A stretch of 64,000 bases of DNA from Pseudoscardovia suis. GTDB taxonomy: Bacteria; Actinomycetota; Actinomycetes; Actinomycetales; Bifidobacteriaceae. The DNA lies in assembly GCF_002797875.1 (NCBI RefSeq), contig NZ_PGFC01000004.1:62001-126000 (forward strand), in the 5' to 3' direction. Of the stretch, positions 54,551 to 62,860 are shown one piece after another; position 1 is the stretch's first letter; every line of letters begins with the position of its first letter. Made by a program: the position numbers and the translations under genes. Below the pieces are notes generated by a model, which saw only the letters and a program-made list of their open reading frames with translations, was not told the DNA's origin and ran no database searches.

Positions 54551-55846
54551 ATGACTGACGGTTCGCGGGCGGGCAGTCTGCAGGCTGACGGTGTGCAGAC
54601 TGACGTTTTGCAAGCTGGAGGGTCGCAGACTAGCGGTTTGCATTCCGATGGCCTGCAGGCGGGGGATTCGCAGGCTGACTATTTTCGCGAGTGCTCTGAG
54701 CAGGCCGACCGCATGGCCATCAGCCTGCTCGGCAGCCTGATCGTGCGTGATTTCGACGATGGCACGCGCATTGTCGCGCGCATCGTGGAGACGGAAGCAT
54801 ACGATCAGACCGACCCGGCGAGCCATACATACCATGGGCGTAGTCAACGCAACCGCGCGATGTTTGGGCCGGCGCGTCACGCCTACATCTATGTGAGCCA
54901 TGGCATACACCATTGCATGAACGTGACCGCTGGTCCTGATGGTTTCGGCGCCGGCGCCTTGGTGCGCGCCGCACAGGTAGTGGAAGGCGTGCCGGCGGCG
55001 ATTCACAACCGTGGTGGGCGTGACGGCAAGGCGTTGGCGAACGGTCCGGCAAAACTGTGCCAAGCGCTGGGCATCGGCATGGACCTGTATGGCCATGACC
55101 TGGATCAACCGCCGCTGCGCGTGGTGGATGCGCCGCTGCGTGACGGCGAACGCATCGTGTGCAGTCCCCGCATTGGCATCAGCAAGGCGAAGGAACGCAG
55201 GCGCCGTTATTTCATTGATTCCGATCCATGCGTGTCAGCCAGCCCGTTCAATCGGGATGCACAGCTTATTGTGATTCATGACGCTGGCCAGCAAGATGCT
55301 GGATGGATGGGTTCAACACACGCAGTTTCACAGGAGCGCATGATGCTTAGCAATGATGAACGCGGCAATGGCATACAGGTCGATGGCACGCAGGTCAATG
55401 GCGCGCAGATCAATAGTGAACACGGTGACGGCAAAGTGAAAGACAGCAAAGTGAAAGACGGCAAAGGTCTCGCGATTCCCGTTGTCTCCATCAAACGTGC
55501 CTACGCGCAGCCGCAGGAATCCGACGGTTTTCGCGTGCTCGTCGACCGTCTGTGGCCCCGCGGCACGTCCAAGGCGAAGGCGTGCATCGATGCGTGGGTC
55601 AAGGATGTGGCGCCGTCCAAGGAACTGCGCACATGGTTCGCGCACATTCCCGAACGCTTCCCTGAATTTGCCGAGCGCTATGCGGGCGAGCTCGATGCCA
55701 ATCCCGAAGGCATTGAGCGGCTGCGGCAGGCATGGGCGGGAAGCGCGCGTGTGACACTGGTATTCGCCGCCAAAGACGAGGCGTACAACAACGCTGTGGT
55801 GTTGCGCGATTATCTTGTGCGTCAAGGATTCGCCCGCGAACAGTAG
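54551..55846 (+). CDS. DNA-3-methyladenine glycosylase (MPG/AAG) fused to a DUF488 domain
   Basis: 431 residues. About 45-235 is the AAG/MPG glycosylase: GTRIVARIVETEAYD, DPASHTYHGRSQRNRAMFGP, AYIYVSHGIHHCMNVT, GPAKLCQALGI, SPRIGI. It removes alkylated or deaminated purines from DNA. About 310-431 is a DUF488-type domain: SIKRAYAQPQESDGFRVLVDRLWPRG, WVKDVAPSKELRTWF, LVFAAKDEAYNNAVVLRDYL. Both the N-terminus (~9-43) and the linker (~270-305) are built from 5-residue repeats (LQADG, VQTDV, LQAGG / IQVDG, TQVNG, AQINS). ATG 54551 lies 2 bp after the helicase stop. The fusion is unusual. Confidence 0.88.
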   Translation: MTDGSRAGSLQADGVQTDVLQAGGSQTSGLHSDGLQAGDSQADYFRECSEQADRMAISLLGSLIVRDFDDGTRIVARIVETEAYDQTDPASHTYHGRSQRNRAMFGPARHAYIYVSHGIHHCMNVTAGPDGFGAGALVRAAQVVEGVPAAIHNRGGRDGKALANGPAKLCQALGIGMDLYGHDLDQPPLRVVDAPLRDGERIVCSPRIGISKAKERRRRYFIDSDPCVSASPFNRDAQLIVIHDAGQQDAGWMGSTHAVSQERMMLSNDERGNGIQVDGTQVNGAQINSEHGDGKVKDSKVKDGKGLAIPVVSIKRAYAQPQESDGFRVLVDRLWPRGTSKAKACIDAWVKDVAPSKELRTWFAHIPERFPEFAERYAGELDANPEGIERLRQAWAGSARVTLVFAAKDEAYNNAVVLRDYLVRQGFAREQ

Positions 55847-56170
55847 CAGGGACTGCGCTGGCACGGTGGTTGCGGCACAGCGGTTGCGCAGTGGTTGCGG
55901 CACGGTAATCGTATTCATGGCAATTGCATTCGTCAGGATGGCGATTGCGGTGCGTGTGTCTGGTCTCCAGTCCAGACCTAGGACGTAAAGTCACGTGTCG
56001 GCGATGCTACCTGTGCTGGACGGGAAGACTGTGCGCAATCTTCCATGAATTCCCGTGAGATCGGCCTGAGCATTCGATATGAAATCAATCGATCGACCAA
56101 TCAACCAGTTAATCAATGAACCAGGGATTCTGCTATCCAGGATTCCCCTAGATTCATCAGGAGCGTATTC
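55847..56170. other. 324-bp gap with GGTTGCG-type repeats
   Basis: GGTTGCGGCAC and similar units repeat near 55866-55903. A GTCTGG/CCAGAC hairpin (8-nt loop) lies near 55958-55977. The AT-rich stretch 56080-56120 has three CAAT boxes. No gene. Confidence 0.5.
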
Positions 56171-57712
56171 ATGACCTCACGGCAGCCCCAGCAATCCCAG
56201 CAAACACAACAGTGGGAACGGGAACGACAGACACAGGAACAGCAGACACGGACCGGCACATCCGTCGCGCCATTGCAGGAACCCACCCGCACCGCACCGA
56301 ACTTCGCAGCGCCCGCCGCTGCCGCATCCCATGTGCCGCTGCGCACCAAACTCGCTATCGTCTCGGTAGGCCTGCTGTCATTCGTTGGCATTCTCACCGA
56401 AACCTCGATGAACGTCACATTCCCCACGCTCATGGTGCAGATGGGCGTCTCGCTCGCCACCGTGCAGTGGCTCACCACCGGCTATCTGCTGCTTGTCACC
56501 ATCGTGATGAGCACCACGGCGTATGTGCTCAAGCGTTTTGGCGCTCGCAGCCTGTTCATCTTCGCGCTCGCCATGAGCGTAATCGGCACTGTGATGTGCC
56601 TGGTGGCACCGAACTTCCCCGTGCTGCTCGCCGGACGCATGTTCCAGGCGTGCGCCACGGGCATAGCCACGCCGCTCATGTACCAGCTCATTTTCACGCG
56701 CGTTCCGCTGCAGCGCATCGGCCTTTACACGGGCTTCGCCAGCGTCATCATTTCACTCGCCCCCGCGCTGGGGCCCACTTACGGTGGCGTGCTGACGAGC
56801 ATGTGGTCGTGGCGCACCATCTTTTCCGGCGTGCTGCCGTTGCTGGTGCTCATCGCCATCGCTGGACTGGTGAGCGTGCGCGACGGCGCGGCAAGACAGC
56901 GGCCAAGCGGCTTGGCATTCGACGCCGTGGGTGTGGCGTTGCTTGCTGTCACCTTCACCTCCGTGCTCGTCACTTTCGATGCCGCCGGCGTTGGCGGCTG
57001 GACGGCGCCAGGATTTTGGATCGGCGTCGTGGCGTGCGCAGTGCTCATCGGCTTGGTTGTATGGCATGCCAAGCGTGGCACGCGCAGGATCTTCGATTAC
57101 TCGATCCTTGGCATTCGCGCCGTGCGCCTGAGGCTTTTTAGCTATGTGGGATTGCAGTTCATCAACATCGGCATGTCGTTCATCCTGCCGCTGTACGCGC
57201 AGAACGTGCTCGGCGCCACGGCAATGCAGGCGGGGCTCATGCTGCTTCCCGGCGCGCTGCTGGGCGCGGTGGCGTCTCCCGTGGCGGGACGTTTCTATGA
57301 CCGGCATGGCGCGCGTGGACCGCTCGGTCTGAGCGTGGCGCTTGTCTGCGCGGCTCTTGCGCTGATGCTCGCGTTCACGCATTCGTTCACGCTGGTGCTC
57401 ATGGGTGTGCTCTATGCGCTGCTGCGCGTGGGCTTCAACACTGGTTTCGGCGTGACGATGTCGGATGCCAGCACCCATGTCGCCGGGCCCGCCAAATCAG
57501 ATCTCAATTCGCTGTTTTCGATGATGCAGCAGTTCGCGGGATCCTTCGGCACGGCTGTCGTGTCTGCGGTGATTTCCGCCCAGACGCTTGTGCAGCCTGC
57601 GGCGGCTGGCACGGTGGATGGAAGCCGTGTCGATTTCGCGATATTGCTTGCGCTCTCCGTGTGCATGGCGGCCGCGGTCGTCGCCTCGTTCAGGCTTGCT
57701 CGGCGCGACTAA
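56171..57712 (+). CDS. DHA2-type MFS drug exporter
   Basis: 513 residues. The N-terminal ~55 residues are a Gln/Thr-rich hydrophilic stretch (QQSQQTQQWERERQTQEQQ), unusual for the family. About 14 helices follow, with ETSMNVTFPTLMVQM, VQWLTTGYLLLVTIVMSTTAYVLKRFGAR and GRMFQACATGIATPLMYQLI as EmrB/QacA-like motifs A-C. Exports drugs or metabolites with proton exchange. AGGAGCG precedes the ATG. No adjacent repressor gene. Confidence 0.88.
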   Translation: MTSRQPQQSQQTQQWERERQTQEQQTRTGTSVAPLQEPTRTAPNFAAPAAAASHVPLRTKLAIVSVGLLSFVGILTETSMNVTFPTLMVQMGVSLATVQWLTTGYLLLVTIVMSTTAYVLKRFGARSLFIFALAMSVIGTVMCLVAPNFPVLLAGRMFQACATGIATPLMYQLIFTRVPLQRIGLYTGFASVIISLAPALGPTYGGVLTSMWSWRTIFSGVLPLLVLIAIAGLVSVRDGAARQRPSGLAFDAVGVALLAVTFTSVLVTFDAAGVGGWTAPGFWIGVVACAVLIGLVVWHAKRGTRRIFDYSILGIRAVRLRLFSYVGLQFINIGMSFILPLYAQNVLGATAMQAGLMLLPGALLGAVASPVAGRFYDRHGARGPLGLSVALVCAALALMLAFTHSFTLVLMGVLYALLRVGFNTGFGVTMSDASTHVAGPAKSDLNSLFSMMQQFAGSFGTAVVSAVISAQTLVQPAAAGTVDGSRVDFAILLALSVCMAAAVVASFRLARRD

Positions 57713-57797
57713 CGGCGTGCGGTGGCGCGGGCTGCAATCGGCCTGAAATCGGGCTTTGATGGTGGGGTCCGAAATCGGCCTGCGATACAGTACCGGT

Positions 57798-58280
57798 ATG
57801 AGAATCGTATTGCAGCGTGTCAGTGAAGCAAGCGTCGATGTTGTGGACCCGGCGACCAATCAGGTGGATCCGACATTTGAGAAACAGTCGATTGGCGCTG
57901 GTTACGTTCTGCTCGTCGGTGTTGCGGATACCGACGGCCAGCGTGAAATCGACTGGCTTGCCCGCAAAATCGTGAATCTGCGGGTGTTCGAGGATTCCGA
58001 TGGTCGCATGAACGAGTCGATTGCCCAACATGACGGCGCAATCCTGTCAATCTCCCAATTCACCCTGTATGGGAACATCCGCAAGGGGAACCGGCCAAGT
58101 TTCATCAACGCAGGCGAGCCGGAACACGCCAAGCGCATCTGGCTCGCTTTCAATGATGCGCTGCGGGCGCAGGGACTCACGGTCAAGGAAGGGCGTTTCG
58201 GCGCGCATATGCGGGTGTCGTTGCTCAACGATGGACCGGTGACGCTGATGATCGACACGGCGGAGCTGCTGGGGGACTAG
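57798..58280 (+). CDS. dtd: D-aminoacyl-tRNA deacylase
   Basis: Hydrolyses D-aminoacyl-tRNA and also glycyl-tRNA-Ala. Family motifs: MRIVLQRVSEASVDV, YVLLVGVADTDG, SQFTLYGNIRKGNRPSF (the SQFTL motif) and FGAHMRVSLLNDGPVTLMIDT (the NxGP motif, here NDGPVT). 160 residues. The ATG follows TACAGTACCGGT with no ribosome-binding site; the transcript may be leaderless. Confidence 0.94.
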   Translation: MRIVLQRVSEASVDVVDPATNQVDPTFEKQSIGAGYVLLVGVADTDGQREIDWLARKIVNLRVFEDSDGRMNESIAQHDGAILSISQFTLYGNIRKGNRPSFINAGEPEHAKRIWLAFNDALRAQGLTVKEGRFGAHMRVSLLNDGPVTLMIDTAELLGD

Positions 58281-58414
58281 CGGACTCCTGTCGGTTTTGA
58301 ACTCATGACGGCCGTGTCCGGAAGCCATCGCTAACACCGAGTTCGACGGCTTATCCGTAGGTAGAGGCATGGCAGGAAGTCATGCAGCTGTGTCAGACGT
58401 CGTTTCGGACGGCA

Positions 58415-58874
58415 ATGTGTGAGTGTCGGCTGGCACATTGGGGTGTGGATGGGGTGTGTGGTTGGTGTCGGGTTTGTGGGAGTGGCTGTTTTCTGCGGTT
58501 GTTGTGTTTTGGGAGTGTCCGTTGCTTGGCTATGTGTGAGGGTCGGCTTGCACATTGCGGACGATGTGGGGTGGATGGTGCTTTGGATGCAGGTTTCTGG
58601 TGGCTATGTGTGAGTGTCGGCTGGCGCTTAAGTGGGAGTTGCGTTTGGATCCGGGCCTATGTGTGAGTGGTGACTGGCACATTGTGGGGTAGGTGGGGTG
58701 CTGGTCTGGTGGTGGAACTGTGGGAGTGGCTGTTTTCCGCGGTTGTTGTGTTTTGGGAGTGTCCGTTGCTTGGCTATGTGTGAGTGTCGGCCGGCACATT
58801 GTGGGGCGGTGCGGGGTGTGCGGCGCTTTGGGTACAGGTATTGGCGGTTATGTGTGAGTGGTGGCTGGCACATT
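58415..58874. repeat. array of six imperfect 25-bp palindromes (ATGTGTGAGTG..GGCACAT type)
   Basis: Copies begin at 58415, 58532, 58606, 58659, 58776 and 58850. Most read ATGTG-TGAGTGTCGGCTGG-CACAT. Between copies 1-2 and 4-5 a longer element, GGGAGTGGCTGTTTTC.GCGGTTGTTGTGTTTTGGGAGTG, is also repeated. The array fills the 737-bp gap 58281-59017 without any gene. Confidence 0.82.
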
Positions 58875-58974
58875 GCGGGGTAGGCGATGTGCGGCCGTGG
58901 GGAATGAGATTCGGGGTTTTGTTGAGAAATGGCCCAGATAAGTCATGCATCCGAGAAACGTTGCAATCGCAACG

Positions 58975-59009
58975 AAAAAACCCTGCAGGCATTGTGTCTG
59001 CAGGGTTTT
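58975..59009 (-). terminator. intrinsic terminator after tRNA-Ile
   Basis: Minus strand: CCCTGCAG-ACACAATGC-CTGCAGGG followed by TTTTTTCG. Confidence 0.9.
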
Positions 59010-59017
59010 GAGAATCG

Positions 59018-59091
59018 TAGGGCCGCTGGGACTTGAACCCAGGACCAACGTCTTATAAGGACGCTGCTCTAACCGACTGAGCTACGGCCCC
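59018..59091 (-). tRNA. tRNA-Ile (anticodon TAT, i.e. UAU)
   Basis: 74 nt. Acceptor GGGGCCG/CGGCCCT (G1-U72 wobble), D-arm GCTC/GAGC, anticodon stem GCGTC/GACGT (first pair a wobble) with loop CTTATAA, so the anticodon is UAU. T-arm CTGGG-TTCAAGT-CCCAG, discriminator A, CCA not encoded. UAU reads the rare Ile codon AUA directly. Most bacteria instead use a CAU tRNA modified by TilS. See the finding on tilS. Confidence 0.94.
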
Positions 59092-59344
59092 GTGCGGATG
59101 GGCTGGCGACGCGTGCGCGGGAAAACCCATGCGTGGCGTTCATCGATGCATCCGTACGCAGATATCATACACATCCCCAAGTCATGTCTGTCGCCGGACT
59201 GCTGCGAACACTGTCGTCGGCTGGCTGCGCGCACCGTCGCCGGACGGTTGTGTGCAATACGGCTGGGCGGTCGTGGACGGAGCTGAGTACTATGGCAAAA
59301 GAAGCTGGAAAACCGATTGCGCTGTGTGCGCAGAGGGGGACGTT

Positions 59345-61282
59345 ATGCCTTACAGTGATGATGCTTCGCAACAGCGAGATGATTCTGCCGACACCCAGGC
59401 GACGCAGGCTTACAATCCCTTCGCAGAAACGATGGCGGGGGAAGAGATGCCAATAGCGGCAACGTCCGTACCTGCCCCTGCGACCACACAGCAGGTGTCG
59501 GGTCTGCCCCATACACCGGTTGCACAGTCCATGCCTGCGCCAGCATCGGTGCCAGCCGCGCCAACACCCGATCCGATCTCGTCTTCCTTCCCCATGCCTA
59601 CGCAGCAGGTGCCCGCTCCGTCCAATGCGCAGCCCACGCAACCGATGCAGGAAGCGCCTACGCAGGCGATGCCACCGTTGCCCCAGCAATCCATCCCGAC
59701 GCAGCAATTCGCCGCCGCCCAGACAACTCAGGCCACACAGCCTCTGCAGTCCTCCCAGGCAACGCAGCCAACCCAGCCAACACAGCCGCTGCAGGATATG
59801 GCAATGCAGCAGCTGGACGATCCCTACGCTGGCCGTCGCATGGCGACGCAATCGATGAACTTTTCAAGCCGTCCGTCCGTGCTTCCCCGGTCGGCGAGCG
59901 AAGATGCCCTGATGGGAGCCACCGGCGTGGTGGGCGCTCCCATCGGGTCGGCGCAGGCGCGGGATGCCGCAGAAACCCAGGTGATGCAGCCCACCGTCTC
60001 CGTGCCGCCGACCATGCCAATGACCGCCGGACAGACGCAGACGATAGCCTATGGGCAGAATCCCTATGCTGCGGTTGCTCCCACTCCCGATGCGGATGCC
60101 GCTGATGCTGCGACCATGGCGTATGGCGGGCGCATTCCCCGTTCTGCACAATCCGCCCGCATGTCATCCACGGCCACCCCGGGCTATGCGGGCGACGAGG
60201 ATTCCGTATCGATGGAGAGCGCCCCGGCTTACGGCACGCAGACTTTCGGCACCATGCCGCCCGTTTCGGCTGATGCAACCGGCTATGGTCAGCAGAGCGT
60301 CGCAGCCAATCGCCAAGGCTCCAATCCGTCTGATGAATTCACCGCCATCGTGGGTTCCGATGATTCGTCGAGCCATTCCTCCCATCGCGATGAGGGATCA
60401 TCGTCCACTGGCAAAACCGCCCGCGTGATTGCCATCATCGTCGTGGTAGTGCTTGTTATCGTGGGGATTGCCGTGGCATTGAGCCGCAAATCCAAGTCAA
60501 ATCCGGGGCAGGTCGCGTCATCATCGGCAAATGCAACGACTTCGCTTGCCTCATGCCAGGAATCCGTGAACCGATACAATGATTCGCGCAACCGTTGGAA
60601 CAGCGTCGTGTCGGAAGCTTCCGCGACGTCGGCAATCACAGCAGACCAAGTGCAGGATGCTTCCACGGTCGCCAATCTGCAGCTTGCGCTCAAGGCGACG
60701 GTGCCTGACCTAACCCAATGCGATACCTCCGCCACGGACACGCAGCTTCAGCAGACCACCAGCCTTAACAATGATGCGGCGGATACTTTGCAAAAGAATG
60801 CGGATGCCGTGACCGCCGCCGCGCAGAAAGTCACGGATTCCAAGTCCGCGAAGGATTCCGCCGATGCTTCCGCTTCGGCTGAGGCGTCGCAGCAACAGCA
60901 GCAGGAGGAAGCGCAGCAGCTGGCGCAGGCGCAAACCGACCTCAAGACTGCAATCGACGCCGCCAACGCCCAGCTTTCCGAAGCCCAGCAGCGGTTGGGG
61001 CCCACGGATCCGAACGTGCAGCAGTTCCAGCAAGAGATCGCCGCTTCGCAGCAGGTGCTCAACAACTCCTCGGCGGATTATGCGACGGTGACTGGCAGCA
61101 CGAACACACTGACTAGCGCGACGTCCTACATGAAGCGGCAGGTGGACTCGGCGACGGTGAGCGCCGCCCCTGATACCAATCCGCAGCCTCAGCCGAGCGA
61201 GCAAACGCAGCAAGACCAGCAGACCCAGTCAGATCAGGGAAGCGAGTCAAACCAGCAGGAGTCGGCGAATCAGGGGCAGTAA
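59345..61282 (+). CDS. large uncharacterised membrane protein with PQ-rich N-terminus
   Basis: 645 residues, unknown family. Residues 1-350 are a Gln/Pro/Thr/Ala-rich disordered region (QATQPTQPTQPLQD) with no Cys or Trp. A single membrane helix at about 360-382 (VIAIIVVVVLVIVGIAVALS) follows a SHSSHRDEGSSSTGK stretch. The outer part (about 390-620) is Ala/Ser/Gln/Asp-rich and coiled-coil-like, with Cys at about 400 and 460 that may pair (SLASCQESVNRY; LTQCDTSA). The end is Gln/Ser-rich. GAGGGGGACGTT precedes ATG 59345. Perhaps a cell-envelope anchoring or sensor protein; function not predictable. Confidence 0.75.
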   Translation: MPYSDDASQQRDDSADTQATQAYNPFAETMAGEEMPIAATSVPAPATTQQVSGLPHTPVAQSMPAPASVPAAPTPDPISSSFPMPTQQVPAPSNAQPTQPMQEAPTQAMPPLPQQSIPTQQFAAAQTTQATQPLQSSQATQPTQPTQPLQDMAMQQLDDPYAGRRMATQSMNFSSRPSVLPRSASEDALMGATGVVGAPIGSAQARDAAETQVMQPTVSVPPTMPMTAGQTQTIAYGQNPYAAVAPTPDADAADAATMAYGGRIPRSAQSARMSSTATPGYAGDEDSVSMESAPAYGTQTFGTMPPVSADATGYGQQSVAANRQGSNPSDEFTAIVGSDDSSSHSSHRDEGSSSTGKTARVIAIIVVVVLVIVGIAVALSRKSKSNPGQVASSSANATTSLASCQESVNRYNDSRNRWNSVVSEASATSAITADQVQDASTVANLQLALKATVPDLTQCDTSATDTQLQQTTSLNNDAADTLQKNADAVTAAAQKVTDSKSAKDSADASASAEASQQQQQEEAQQLAQAQTDLKTAIDAANAQLSEAQQRLGPTDPNVQQFQQEIAASQQVLNNSSADYATVTGSTNTLTSATSYMKRQVDSATVSAAPDTNPQPQPSEQTQQDQQTQSDQGSESNQQESANQGQ

Positions 61283-61290
61283 TGGTGAAA

Positions 61291-61318
61291 GCCCTAGGGC
61301 TGGCCAGCACCCTAGGGC
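61291..61318 (+). terminator. putative terminator of the membrane-protein gene
   Basis: GCCCTAGG / CCTAGGGC arms around GCTGGCCAGCAC, itself palindromic. Only AAATT follows, so termination efficiency is uncertain. Confidence 0.45.
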
Positions 61319-61477
61319 AAATTAGAAACCGCAGAGCGAATTGGAAACCGCAGCCGATTCGCTCTGCCATCGTGCGGACCGGGCCCCTGCGGCTTGCAGC
61401 CCTGCGGTTCGAGGCTTTGCCGCCCTGCGCCCCTGCGGACCGATGGCGCGACCCCGTGAGATCGGCGCCCCGACGCC

Positions 61478-62617
61478 TCAGTACAGCTCTTCGAAGATCT
61501 TGAGCACGCGCTTCTCGTCGAGGGGCACGAAATTGTTCTTCATCAGGCGGTGCTGCGTGGTCATCACGCGGTGCGTGAACTCCGGCAGGTCCTCGCGCGT
61601 CACGCCATACTCATGCAGCGCCTTCTTGGGCAGCAGCTGGTTGATGAGCTTCTCCAACTCGTCGTAGACCACGGCATCGTCGCATCCGAGTATCTGCGCG
61701 ATGAAGTGATTCATCGTGGCAATCTCGCCATCGGACTTGATCTCCATGTAATTGCGCAGCACGCCGGTGAACATCGCGTAGTTCGATTCGCCGTGCGGCA
61801 CGTGGTATTTGCCTCCCAGCTGGTAGCTGAGGGCGTGCACGGCAGCGCAGCCGCCCGTTTCGAAGCTCAGCCCCGCGTAGTCCGAGGCGATGAGGAAGTC
61901 GCTCATCAGTTCGTTGCGCTTGGCGCGGCGTTCCGGCGAACCTGCGGGTCCGGCGGCGGCAATCTGCATGTATCCGCTGATGATCATCTTCATGGCTTGG
62001 TAGCCAAACAGCTTTGTGTATGGCGTGGCGTTGGGCGACAGCGTGGATTCGACGGAATGCACGAGCGCGTCCATCGAGCTGGTTGCGAATACATGGTCGG
62101 GCAGGCCGTAGAGCAGCTCGGGGATGAGCACGGCGTCATCGGCGAACATCTCGGGGCTGGCGATGCCGGCCTTGCTTCCCAGACGCGTGCGGTTGATGGC
62201 GGCGATCTCCGTCACTTCGCTGCCGGTGCCGCAGGTGGTGGGCACGAGCACAAGGCTGACGGTGCGCTTGTAATCGGGCAGATGGTCGATCACCGAGTCA
62301 ATGTCGTCGCCGCCTGCGACCGCCACGACCTTCGACATATCCATGACTGCGCCGCCGCCGATGGCGATGATGCGGTTGTAGTCGAACGCCGAGGCATCCT
62401 TGAGGATCGCGTCAATCATCTCATCCGTGGGCTCCTGCGAGCCGTACTTGTCGACGGTGAGCACGGATGCTCCGTTGAGCACCGGTTCGAGGAACTGCTT
62501 GCGCACGAAGTCGATGGTGACGACGAGGTCATCGGGGCCGAGTGCGAATTCCTCGGCGAATTCCTTGACGGTGGGGAATTCGTGAATGTAGTTGGGGCCA
62601 GTGGTGAGCATCTTCAT
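61478..62617 (-). CDS. 4-hydroxybutyrate dehydrogenase-like iron-containing alcohol dehydrogenase
   Basis: 379 residues of the group III iron-type alcohol dehydrogenase family. Coenzyme motif IIAIGGGAVMDMSK and PTTCGTGSEVTEIAAI; the metal-binding region has DALVHSVESTLSPNATPYTK and HALSYQLGGKYHVPHGESNYAMF. From memory, long stretches resemble Clostridium 4-hydroxybutyrate dehydrogenase (NYIHEFPTVKEFAEEF, SQEPTDEMI, YNRIIAIGGG). It would interconvert 4-hydroxybutyrate and succinic semialdehyde; other aldehydes are possible. ATG 62617 is preceded by GAAAGAAGACC. Next to an APC permease. Confidence 0.8.
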   Translation of the reverse strand: MKMLTTGPNYIHEFPTVKEFAEEFALGPDDLVVTIDFVRKQFLEPVLNGASVLTVDKYGSQEPTDEMIDAILKDASAFDYNRIIAIGGGAVMDMSKVVAVAGGDDIDSVIDHLPDYKRTVSLVLVPTTCGTGSEVTEIAAINRTRLGSKAGIASPEMFADDAVLIPELLYGLPDHVFATSSMDALVHSVESTLSPNATPYTKLFGYQAMKMIISGYMQIAAAGPAGSPERRAKRNELMSDFLIASDYAGLSFETGGCAAVHALSYQLGGKYHVPHGESNYAMFTGVLRNYMEIKSDGEIATMNHFIAQILGCDDAVVYDELEKLINQLLPKKALHEYGVTREDLPEFTHRVMTTQHRLMKNNFVPLDEKRVLKIFEELY

Positions 62618-62637
62618 GATGGTCTTCTTTCGGTTGT

Positions 62638-62715
62638 ATTGGCGGGGGATTGGTCAGGATTGGTAAGGATTGGTAAGGATTGATGGGGAATTGATGACGG
62701 ATTGCTAGACGATTG
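62638..62715 (-). promoter_or_regulatory. eight ATTG/CAAT boxes phased at 10-11 bp upstream of the dehydrogenase gene
   Basis: ATTG on the plus strand begins at 62638, 62649, 62659, 62669, 62679, 62690, 62701 and 62712; steps 11,10,10,10,11,11,11. The central copies are the 10-bp unit GATTGGTAAG. It covers the promoter region of the dehydrogenase gene. Confidence 0.6.
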
Positions 62716-62769
62716 ATGATGGGCGGGTGGTTTGTTGGGCTTTGCGAAGATACGCGAAGACCGGCCACG

Positions 62770-62854
62770 CCGTGCGGTTATCGCTGGCGGCGTCGTCATC
62801 GTTGCGTGGCGCCGACAGCGTTGCGTGGCGCCGACAACGCCGTGCGATAATCGC
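62770..62854. repeat. direct repeats in the dehydrogenase-permease gap
   Basis: CGTTGCGTGGCGCCGACA at 62800-62817 and 62819-62836 (18 bp, identical). Outside them GCCGTGCGGTTATCGC and GCCGTGCGATAATCGC flank the pair. GGCGCC palindromes sit inside each copy. Confidence 0.75.
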
Positions 62855-62860
62855 GGCTGC

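Noticed and set aside
58281..59017. Small threonine/proline-rich proteins on the minus strand of the second array
   Set aside because: They repeat with the array (MCQPTLTH-type starts recur at each palindrome) and lack ribosome-binding sites.
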